DNA of 18,883 nucleotides, taken from Stemphylium vesicarium (Eukaryota > Ascomycota > Dothideomycetes > Pleosporales > Pleosporaceae). The notes below the pieces were generated by a model. It had not been told where the DNA came from. It worked only from the letters and a program-made list of their open reading frames with translations, and ran no database searches. Both the position numbers and the translations under genes were made by a program. How positions within the stretch are numbered: the first letter of the stretch is position 1; the number at the start of each line of letters is the position of its first letter. Location: positions 1 through 18,883 of the forward strand of contig QXCR01000313.1 of the NCBI GenBank assembly GCA_004380135.1. The letters are read 5' to 3'. Shown one piece after another: positions 1-7,560 of this stretch.

Positions 1-1487
1 TAGATCAGTGAGCTGAGTAGAGAGGAGAACTGAGCTGCAGCACGTAGCCGGCCAGTCTCTGCATAGATACCAAGAGCCGCTAGGAAATGGACTAGACCGC
101 TGTTGAATGGCTGGTGGTAGACTTCCTGGCAGATGAGAGCTTGGGATAGGCGTAGGATGTACGTACGCTGCTTGGCGGTTGTGGTAGAGCTATCGTGAGA
201 GGAGACATACTGCCAGAGCCGCTCTGCTGCCAGCTTCTGCCTGCCATGCCATGGGAAGAGACGAGCAATGCTGGCCAGTGCTGGTACGGCTGGTGCTGCG
301 GGTGCTGCTGGTGCTGCTGGCAGCGGCTGGCTCTCTCGCATACCTGGCGCAGTTTGCTCCGGGTCAATAGCCACCATACGGAGGCAGTAGCAGAGTAGCC
401 GCGCCCAGAGCCGCGCTGCACGTACCTGACTGGCCTTGTTCTGCATGCGGCTGAACGGGCGTACATCTGGCTCCTGAGCCTTTGGACTGCGTAGCCAGCG
501 TAGCGTCTCAAGAGAGAGCGTGCTAAGCCCTTGTACTGCCTCCTCTACCAGCTCCTCTACTAACTCTACAACGCGCTGCAGCTGCGGCTCGTCGTCGCCT
601 GGCAGGCGGATAGCGTACGCAAGCAACTTCCAGTCTGGGTAGGCCTGCAGGTGCTCGTCCCAGCGCGTCCGCTTGAACCAGCCGGTACGGTCCTTGGCCG
701 ACGGCTCCTCGGCCATGCGATGCATCGCCTCGCTATCCTCGCGCTCTAGGGCCTCCAGGCTAGAGGAGAGGAGCGCAAGCCTCTGCTGGAAATCGCCCTG
801 CTGTTGCCACTCTTGCTGCTGGTTGCCCTGCTGCTGGTTGCGCTGCTGTTCGTTGCGCTGCTGTTCGTTGCGCTGCTGCTGGTCGCCGCGCTGCTGGTCG
901 CCGCGCTGTTGGTCGCCGCGCTGTTGGTCGCCGCGCTGTTGGTCGCCGCGTTGCTGGTCGCGCTCCTGGTCGCGCTGCTGGTTTTGCGCGTCCTCTTGCA
1001 CGACAAAGTAGCGGACGTAGCGTCGCTCGCGGAAGAAGGTCTGCACCTTGACAGGCTGCCAGAGCTTCGCAGCGTGCTCTTGGTACGAGACGGCTGTAGG
1101 AGATGACCAGCGCATAAGCTTAACATGGTGCTGTTGGTTTACGTGCTGTCGCATCTTCGCGCGACTTGTGCTAATAAAGCCGCAGGCGGCTCTAGCAGCA
1201 TCTCTCTTGCTGTTGCTGCTGCTGCTGCTGCTGCTGCAGAGGAACGCGTCCTGCGCCGGCTGCAGCGCGTCGAGAGGAGGGCCATAAGGCGCAGGTTGGG
1301 TAACGTCTGCTGGCGGCACGCGATGCAGATGCTCGTACGAGGCAATCAGCTCTTTCCTCTGGGATGTAGACGTGTTGGAGTGATGCCGCTTGAGATGTTC
1401 GTGCAGGCCGTAGACAGCGCAGCGGTGCTGGCGGCATACTAGCACTCTATAGAGAGGCAAGTAGATGAACAGAGCGTCATCACACAT
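1..1487 (-). CDS. OrsD-type zinc-finger / telomere-linked helicase family protein, 5' part (runs off left edge)
   Basis: An uninterrupted frame of 495 codons runs from the ATG at 1485-1487 to the window edge with no stop. Residues 15-36 form a first Cys/His finger (VLVC then C23, H31, H35). A second finger follows around residues 81-113: a Cys, a Ser run, then CGFISTSRAKMRQHVNQQH. Next come a block with WQPVKVQTFFRERRYVRYF, a Gln-rich repeat, a GWFKRTRW block, LRWLRSP and, near the edge, FNSGLVHFLAALGI. The same ordered blocks occur in the damaged copies at 13905-15290 and 16450-18595. This matches the fungal OrsD/DUF3505 zinc-finger family, often fused to a RecQ helicase near telomeres. The helicase half would lie outside the window. 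No introns are evident. Inference: nuclear, DNA-binding. This is the only helicase-type copy here without stops, so it may be expressed. The start is chosen because no other ATG lies in frame nearby upstream. Confidence 0.8.
   Translation of the reverse strand, partial: MCDDALFIYLPLYRVLVCRQHRCAVYGLHEHLKRHHSNTSTSQRKELIASYEHLHRVPPADVTQPAPYGPPLDALQPAQDAFLCSSSSSSSNSKRDAARAACGFISTSRAKMRQHVNQQHHVKLMRWSSPTAVSYQEHAAKLWQPVKVQTFFRERRYVRYFVVQEDAQNQQRDQERDQQRGDQQRGDQQRGDQQRGDQQRGDQQQRNEQQRNEQQRNQQQGNQQQEWQQQGDFQQRLALLSSSLEALEREDSEAMHRMAEEPSAKDRTGWFKRTRWDEHLQAYPDWKLLAYAIRLPGDDEPQLQRVVELVEELVEEAVQGLSTLSLETLRWLRSPKAQEPDVRPFSRMQNKASQVRAARLWARLLCYCLRMVAIDPEQTAPGMRESQPLPAAPAAPAAPAVPALASIARLFPWHGRQKLAAERLWQYVSSHDSSTTTAKQRTYILRLSQALICQEVYHQPFNSGLVHFLAALGIYAETGRLRAAAQFSSLLSSLI
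815..985 (-). repeat. In-gene 15-bp minisatellite encoding QQRGD repeats
   Basis: A tandem array of 15-bp units lies in frame inside the zinc-finger gene. On the plus strand the core unit reads ctgttggtcgccgcg. On the coding strand it gives about five QQRGD units followed by QQRNE and QQQGN variants. All changes are multiples of 3, so the frame is kept. The array separates the second finger block from the GWFKRTRW block and is best read as a hydrophilic linker of variable length. The damaged relatives in this window have nothing comparable at this place. Confidence 0.85.
1209..1238 (-). repeat. AGC trinucleotide tract coding poly-Ser inside a zinc finger
   Basis: Seven consecutive gct triplets on the plus strand (AGC on the coding strand) encode a run of seven Ser, followed by NSKRDAARA. 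The run lies between the first Cys (FLC) and the Cys of ACGFIS in the second finger. Family relatives, as I recall them, have the two Cys only two residues apart. The expansion therefore appears to sit within the metal-binding knuckle and could disable or loosen this finger. Confidence 0.7.
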
Positions 1488-1582
1488 GGTAGCTAGGTAG
1501 TAGTAGATAGAGACGCGCGTAGAGAGCTTCTTAGGCGCAAGAGAGAGTCGTAGGCAAGCAAAAGAGAAGAGTTAGGGTTACG

Positions 1583-1682
1583 CGCAACGATGCCCCCTTG
1601 CCGATCACGCAACTATGCCCCCTCGCTTAGGCTGCAGCCAATCAGCGTTGCGCAACCATGCCCCCCGGGGGGCATAGTTGCG
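1583..1682. repeat. Three direct copies of CGCAAC-N-ATGCCCCC plus one inverted copy forming a palindrome
   Basis: The motif CGCAACNATGCCCCC occurs on the plus strand at 1583-1597, 1608-1622 and 1651-1665. A fourth copy lies inverted directly against the third, so that 1651-1682 is a 32-bp palindrome with one mismatched pair and no loop. It sits between the start of the minus-strand zinc-finger gene and the HET gene. It could be an array of protein-binding sites. It could also be two abutting terminal repeats left by a DNA transposon, since duplicated end motifs are also seen at the transposon end near 18600. Which of these holds is not clear. Confidence 0.75.
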
Positions 1683-1695
1683 GCGAGACATATGG

Positions 1696-1718
1696 ATAGT
1701 GCATTTAATTTGCACTAT
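1696..1718. repeat. Short inverted repeat (8-bp arms)
   Basis: ATAGTGCA at 1696-1703 and TGCACTAT at 1711-1718 are perfect inverted copies around a 7-base AT loop. It lies just downstream of the GC palindrome and more than 400 bp upstream of the HET start. No function is assigned; it may be part of the same element remnant. Confidence 0.6.
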
Positions 1719-2125
1719 TAGTCTGCACGTTTTTGCACAAAAAAACCAAAAGCTTTTTCTTAGAATCTACCTAACCCTAACCGTATTTTATACCTTCATG
1801 TTGTGTTGCTTACAGCTAATTTTTAGAGTTCTTAGCATTACGCGTTAGCCGGCATTACAAGGTAACTAACGGTAGGCGTTGCGCGCACGGACACAGTAGT
1901 ATCAGCTGACAGGCGCAGATGCCCAGCAGGCAGCAGCCTTAAGAACACTTCTGCCCCGCACCTCCCATCATCCATGTCCCATTCCTAGCAATAGCGGATC
2001 AAGCAAGGGAATGAATAACAAGTAAGTCTATCCCACGGTCTCAGTACAGCCGTGAAATAAACGAGACAGGTGCCACCTTCCGTTCATCTTCCATCCCAAT
2101 CGTCTCCCGAAGGTCCCGTCACGAC
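1719..2125. other. Spacer upstream of the HET gene
   Basis: No reading frame is supported here. The stretch contains a telomere-like ctaaccctaacc at 1771-1782 and otherwise mixed-composition DNA leading to the ATG at 2126. The HET promoter is presumably within it, but no convincing TATA or operator-like element stands out. Confidence 0.5.
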
Positions 2126-4309
2126 ATGGAGAGAGCACAAGCTCTGAGTGCATCTAAGAATTCTTTAGGGAAGCGAAAACGATCTATATACCCATCGGCT
2201 GCCACCTATCAGAGTCACGGAGACCCACCCAAAACACTTAACGAAACAGTGTGTCAAGAATCGAGTAGCCTTTATTCCAGATATTTGTCCATTAATGTCG
2301 AGAGCCTGTTCGTCGATCTGGAGAGACAACACATAAAAAAATTGATGGATCTCGGAGAACTTGGGGTAGAAGCTGAGCTGTCGTCATGCTCATTATGTCG
2401 CCTTTTCCATGCGGTGAAAATCCAAGATAGCGCTCGAGTCAAGAACTACGCTCTATACTGCATAGATCCTCCTGATCCCTACCATGCGAAGGATGGAACA
2501 GTGCTAGCTGTATCCCGAGACAAGTTTGGACTCGGTCCTGAGTATGGGTATGTATTGATGATGAGAACGCTGAAGGATGGAGCGTCTTGCGGCTTCATTG
2601 CATGTTCAGGGGCCTCAAGGACGGCTCCCCACGTAGACTCACTGCGAGGGCAATCTATTGATGCAATCTCCATCGATTTCGACGTCATTCGAGGTTGGAT
2701 ACAACATTGTGGTCGAGAGCACTTAAAGCGGTGCACCTAAGTTGAACCAACAGCTTTAAGTTTAAAAGAGCTTAAATTGATCGACTGCGAACAGCGACGA
2801 ATCGTGCCAGCATTGCCGACGTACCAGTATTCTGCACTCAGCTATGTGTGGGGCACGAGCAGATCTGACGATGATCGGTCAGTCCATAACGAACTTTCCA
2901 CAATCCTGCCACGCACTATCGAAGATGCCCTGAAAGTCAGCAAAGTGCTAGGTCTTCGATATATTTGGATCGACAGATATTGCATCGACCAAGAAAACGA
3001 TGTTGAGAAACAAATCCAGATACAGCAAATGGACCTCATATATTAAAATGCGTTCGTGACTATTGTCGCTGCAGCAGGCACTGATCCAAGTTTCGGCCTA
3101 CCTGGCGTTGGCGCTACCCCGAGAACTCCTCAAGCAAGTGCCTCGATTGGAGGACGATGCCTTGTATCAACTCTGCCAGACCCGCGGACGCTCATCAAGG
3201 CCTCTAAATGGATGCGTCGAGCGTGGACCTATCAAGAGAGCTTTTTCTCGACCCGACGTATCGTTTTTACAGAGCAACAAGTGTACTATGAGTGTCGAAC
3301 TGGCCTTGCTTTTGAGACAGTCGATAATCCCAGCGAATGGCCATCAGGAATTTTCGACGACCAGAGGGAGAACGAAGAGCATAGTCCCTGGACTATCTGC
3401 TCTCGCCTGACTAATTACTGTGGGAGAGAACTATCTGTCAATTCCGATGCTATACGGGCATTTGAAGGGGTGTTCCATAGCTTCAGGAGAAATAAGCTTC
3501 CCGTACATCAATACTTGGGTATACCCATCATGCCATCAAAGCCTAACGGGTGGAAAGGATATTCAGACCTGCCAAAATGGAGTAAGAGTGAGGCTTTCGC
3601 TGCCGGGCTTTCCTGGTGCAATACAGCGTCGGGTACCAGGCGTTCCCTCTTCCCTACGTGGAGTTGGGCTGGATGGAATATGCCAATCAACTACGAAACT
3701 AAATCATGTAGGAAGGGGCTTAAACTCAAAAATGAAAGACCATTAAAGATCTTTATAGAAAACTATGACGGATCACTTTTAGACATGGATGAGCAAAGCG
3801 ACGTCTTGTTAGACATGGGCATACCTAGCTCCTCTAACAAATTTATCCACATTGACGCATGGACAATTCCTATCGATATCCAGTACTTTCCTAACGAGAT
3901 GAACGACTGGATCTTTTTAAGCAAAGCACACGATTGTAATAGAAATTACTCCGGGTATTTTACTGCATTCCAAGACGATGAGGAAACTCTCCGAATTCCC
4001 CTTTTTTCGTTGTATCAGCGGTACGACAGAGGTTCTGCTACACAGCAAAGCTTCGTGCCAGACTTTCAATCAGGCAGCCTCTTAGGTATAGTGTTGGGCA
4101 GATGTGAAATCCTCCCATCTAATTATTTCCATAACAATATTTTTGTCATGATCGTTTATGGAAAAGAGCATCATTACGAACGAGTTGGACATATAGTAAT
4201 AAAGTATGCGTCCTACTACTTACTCGCGAACGAAGGCCCCCCTGCTGCTATAATACCTTGGCCGCTTTGTTTCCGCTTAAAGGAAAGAAGAACTATTCGT
4301 CTAGGGTAA
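2126..4309 (+). pseudogene. HET (heterokaryon incompatibility) domain protein with two in-frame stops
   Basis: One frame of 727 codons runs from ATG 2126 to TAA 4307-4309 and is broken only by TAA at 2738-2740 and TAA at 3044-3046. HET hallmarks appear in order: YSALSYVWG (residues about 235-243), WIDRYCIDQ (281-289) with QIQQMDLIY after it, AFVTIVAAAG (309-318), GLPGV, and WMRRAWTYQES (362-372) followed by VYYEC near 390. HET-domain proteins act in fungal non-self recognition and can trigger cell death of fused cells; partners vary and cannot be told here. Both stops fit a single CAA-to-TAA change, and no intron of plausible size removes either. The rest of the frame is undamaged, so inactivation looks recent. 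The N-terminal 200 residues precede the HET core and carry no domain I recognise. The product would be truncated unless stops are read through. Confidence 0.85.
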
Positions 4310-4639
4310 CAATAGCTTAACGTGTTTTACAAGCAAGTAGGCTATACAAGTAAGTTAGTGTTACAATTCTAACAGTTATTCTAAATTGCATAGACTCCTC
4401 TTTTGTTTGTGTGCTCTAAGCTTTCTACCTATTTAGTTTACTTACTCTATGCGTTACTGCGCTAGCCTCTCTAGTATATAATACACTATAGTATTAGCCT
4501 CTAATTTATCTCTATTATAACAAAGTAACTGTACGTTATTACCTTTTGTCCTATCTATTACCTAATCCTAGCTAACTATAAACTATATCTAATATAGATC
4601 TAATAGCAGGGATAAGCAGTAGGGCAGCATACGTAGTAT

Positions 4640-5640
4640 CTACTACATAATAAATATATATTTAAGCTAGCTACCTTAGATACTTAGTATTTCTTAAATA
4701 TCCTTTGTACTAGGCCTATAGGTAGCATAGACAATCTAGAATATTGTTTCTTCTACGCACTTCTATATGCCTCTAAGTAAGATTAGACCCTATACAGATA
4801 TCTATTACTTCTATGCTATTACAATCTAAGTATTCTAGCTAGATAATATACCTAAGTGTTTACTCTTTTAATATCTCTTTATAAGTATAGAACTCTATAG
4901 ATTCTATAGTACTATTAAGCTTAGTAATATTAGCTAAAGCTAAACAGTGCTAAAGAATATTAGAGTTGCTTATTACTTTATATAGAGTAGAGGCTATAAC
5001 TTTATCTATCTAAAGTTCTATATTCTTATTACTAAGAAAATTAGTATGTATATAGTTACTGCCTAGGTAAAGCTTTAGAAAAAATATAAAAATATATATT
5101 TTAGCTATTCTAATATAAGTACTAAGATAGTAGTAAGAAATTATATAAAGTAGTATATTCTTTTTCTTTATATATTCTTACTTATTAGCTACTAGTATAG
5201 GTAACCTAAAGTAGTTATCTATAGTAAAGTTAAAAGTAGAGTAGAACTTTAGTAGCTAGTTAAAACCTTACTATATAAATTTAAGGCTAGTAGAGAAGTA
5301 GTATACACTATCTATATTAAAAGATATACTAGCTTAGCAGCCTTTTCTACTACTATAATAGTATTGCTTTAGGTAGAAAGTTCTTAATAGCTTTTTCTTT
5401 AATAGATAAATATTATTAGGTATAGCTGTAAAGCTAATATCTTTAAAAGTAGCTTAAAAATTAACTTCTTTAGTAAGGCTAGTAGGCTTTATATATACTA
5501 AATTGCTAAGAATATCTAGAAAAGGTATACCTCTATTATAGGTGCTATAGATAAAGTAGGTAATATCTTTTAGTAAGTAGTAAGTAAGGTATATATTATA
5601 CTCTTAATAGTAGCTTTTATAGTATATATCAGCTACTTAA
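4640..5640 (-). pseudogene. Unidentified RIP-degraded reading frame
   Basis: On the minus strand a single frame can be followed for roughly 330 codons, interrupted almost only by TAA/TAG that would revert to CAA/CAG (Gln) or TGG (Trp). The text stays protein-like: VYYFSTSLKFI, FRLPILVANK and, further on, YLGSNYIHTNFLSNKNIEL, FYTYKEILKE and RHIEVRRRNNILDCL. I see no frameshift in this span. I do not recognise the family; it has no obvious helicase, reverse transcriptase, DDE transposase or zinc-finger motif. It may be part of a transposon or of a duplicated host gene. Both ends are uncertain, since stops become dense above about 5600 and below about 4650. Confidence 0.4.
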
Positions 5641-6144
5641 TATTTTTTAAGTATATAGCCTTAGAAATATTATAGCTATTAAGTAAGCTTATAGGTAGTT
5701 CTTTTTATAGAAGAGATTAAAGAAAAAAGGCTACTTAGCTAATTATACTTTTTATACTTTATAAAAGAGAAAGTAGTTTTAATAGACTATACTACTTTAG
5801 ATATAGTAAAAGATTAGTATAGAGAAGTAGTTCTATTAGAAGCTACTTATTATTCTTGTTGCAATAAAAAGCTAAAGCTAGCACTACTAGAAGATGCTAG
5901 TATATAGCTAGGCTAAGAAGATCTACTTTATTTTAATAAAAGTATAGATACTAATAGACCTTGCTAAACCTAAGATAATAAAGTATTACTTTAGTAAGAA
6001 AACTTACTTATACTATCTACTTTTTTGCTTAGTGTTTTTTTTCTACTTAATTAGCTAGCTATACTTAATTAGCAAACTTTATTTACTCTATCTATCTAGC
6101 TAGAAGAAATAAAAGTATATTCTAGCTCTTTTTTTTATTATATT

Positions 6145-6330
6145 ATTACTAGCTGTAGGTTACTTTGTTCTACTATAGTAATTATTAGCTATAAGTTATA
6201 TTGTTTTGCTATAGTAATTATTAGCTATAAGTTGCTTAGTTCTACTACTACTATTACTAACTATAAGTTGCTTAGCTTTACTACTACTATTACTAGCTAT
6301 AAGTTACTTAGTTCTTCTACTACTACTACT
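6145..6330 (+). repeat. 36-bp minisatellite, about five copies
   Basis: Units of 36 bp begin at 6145, 6181, 6217, 6253 and 6289, each close to attattagctataagttgct followed by a ttctactactact-like stretch. A partial sixth copy follows. Because 36 is a multiple of three, one frame shows a 12-residue periodic peptide (YKLLS then STTTIT), but there is no other sign of coding. It lies at the right end of the RIP tract. Confidence 0.8.
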
Positions 6331-6430
6331 TCTAGCTATATAGCTAACTATATACTATTCTCTTTATCTACTATCTTTTATACTTTTTACTTTTTAATTT
6401 CTTTATATATAGTAGCTTTATATTCTGCTT

Positions 6431-7560
6431 CTTTTATTGCACCCCCTTCTCCCTACTATCAATCCATTCTCCCTCCCTGAAAACACCCTTTCCTGTCTTT
6501 TAACGGTTGTCCTGCCAATACTGCGCTGTCGCCTTGTTGTTCTAACTGCCTTTGCCTACCCCTGCAACACCTCCTACCCCCACCAACACTCCCTTTTGTC
6601 GCCTGCCCTCTTCTTATCCTCTCTAATCACTTCAGCCTACTAAATCTCTGCTTCCCCTGATTCTTGCATGTGTGCGTTGCAAAATGCGTCCCTAACCGAC
6701 CCTAATCTTCACCGCTGTCGGCATTTTTCCACCCCCCGGCACGGAAATCTCCCACCACCCTAACTACACCCGTCTCTGTCCCTTCTGCATCCCTAATCAC
6801 CTTAATTACCTTAATCACCTTAATTACCTCAATTACCTTAATCACCTTAATTACCTTAATCTATCCCTCTTTGCACTCCCGCACGGCTTGTCTTCCTCTA
6901 CCGTGATTGGACTACCCTAACCCTCTCTGCAAATTCCCCTGACCCTGACCTTCACCTGCGTACCGGCCCGAACCCACCCCTCTCTTTTCCCGTCCACGCG
7001 CCTACCGCCCACCTATCTTTCTCTCCTCCCTCTCTTCGGCTTCCACTTTGACCACCGGGTTAGCCGGGCCTCTTCTCTTCTCCCCCCCCTTCTTCTGCAA
7101 CACGGCCCAGGCGCCCACCCCGTCTCTCCCTTCACCTTTACCTACCCTCTTCTTCTGCAACACAGCCCAGTTGCCTACTCTGTCTTTTTCTGTATTGGAG
7201 CGTTAGCCTACCCTGCTTCTCTTCTGTATTGGAGCGTTAGCTTGCCCTCTCTCCTTTTCTTTCTTTCCCTCTTCTGTATTACGGCCCAACTAACCACCCT
7301 GTTTTTCCCTTTACCCTTACCCCCTTCTTCTACTCCTCCTCCTTCTGCAACACAGCCTAGCTGTCTACCCTGTCTTTTTCTTTAGCTAAGCGTTGTCCTG
7401 CCCTGTATCTCTGTATCTCTGTTTAATATAACTTATCTAACTCGTATAACCCTGCCTTATAAAAATCCTGCCTTAGTTCTGCTTTAGTGTTTAATTGCAA
7501 CATCTCTAATCTTATCTCTACATACACCCTAACTTCTCTACCTACTATCCTATCCTCCCT
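6431..7560. other. Pyrimidine-rich (plus strand) low-complexity spacer with imperfect repeats
   Basis: The plus strand is strongly C/T-rich and the minus strand A/G-rich, for over 1 kb, with sharp onset at about 6430. No convincing gene is present. It lies immediately downstream of the decayed RecQ half on the minus strand, so it may be the 3' flank of that gene. It contains a 9-bp repeat block (6791-6862), telomere-like accctaaccc near 6914, and a run of related segments beginning cttctgcaaca/cttctgtatt near 7092, 7152, 7221, 7271 and 7342. These alternate with gcccagttgcctac-like and ggagcgttagcct pieces. Confidence 0.7.
6791..6862 (+). repeat. 9-bp tandem repeat ccttaatta/ccttaatca
   Basis: About eight tandem copies of a 9-bp unit alternate between ccttaatca and ccttaatta, giving an 18-bp higher-order period, with one cctcaatta variant. 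It is embedded in the pyrimidine-rich spacer. It is a simple-sequence array with no assigned role. Confidence 0.85.

Larger units (their letters stand above)
4310..6430. other. AT-rich tract with RIP signature
   Basis: The stretch is dominated by TA-rich words such as ctagcta, tatag and agtagta, and CA/TG dinucleotides are conspicuously rare. This is expected when C in CpA context is mutated to T on both strands (RIP of duplicated DNA in ascomycetes). It begins shortly after the HET stop and ends abruptly near 6430, where pyrimidine-rich DNA starts. The only structures I can trace within it are a minus-strand ghost frame (4640-5640) and a minisatellite (6145-6330). The 4310-4640 and 5640-6144 parts hold nothing further I can identify. 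The source is probably a transposable element or repeated gene. Confidence 0.8.

Noticed and set aside
92..511. Minus-strand 139-codon frame at the left edge
   Set aside because: It is out of register with the frame that contains FNSGLVHFLAALGI and the other conserved blocks, so it is a shadow.
673..1106. Plus-strand Leu/Val/Arg/Ser-rich open frames over the zinc-finger gene
   Set aside because: They are antisense readings of the QQRGD minisatellite and poly-Ser tract; the minus-strand frame carries the family motifs.
2738..3056. Introns removing the two stops of the HET gene
   Set aside because: The HET motifs continue directly on both sides of each stop in the same frame, and the possible GT...AG pairs are far too short.
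6232..6480. Plus-strand small ORF with Thr/Tyr/Leu repeats
   Set aside because: Its periodic peptide is explained by the 36-bp minisatellite and its tail by pyrimidine-rich DNA; no independent coding support.
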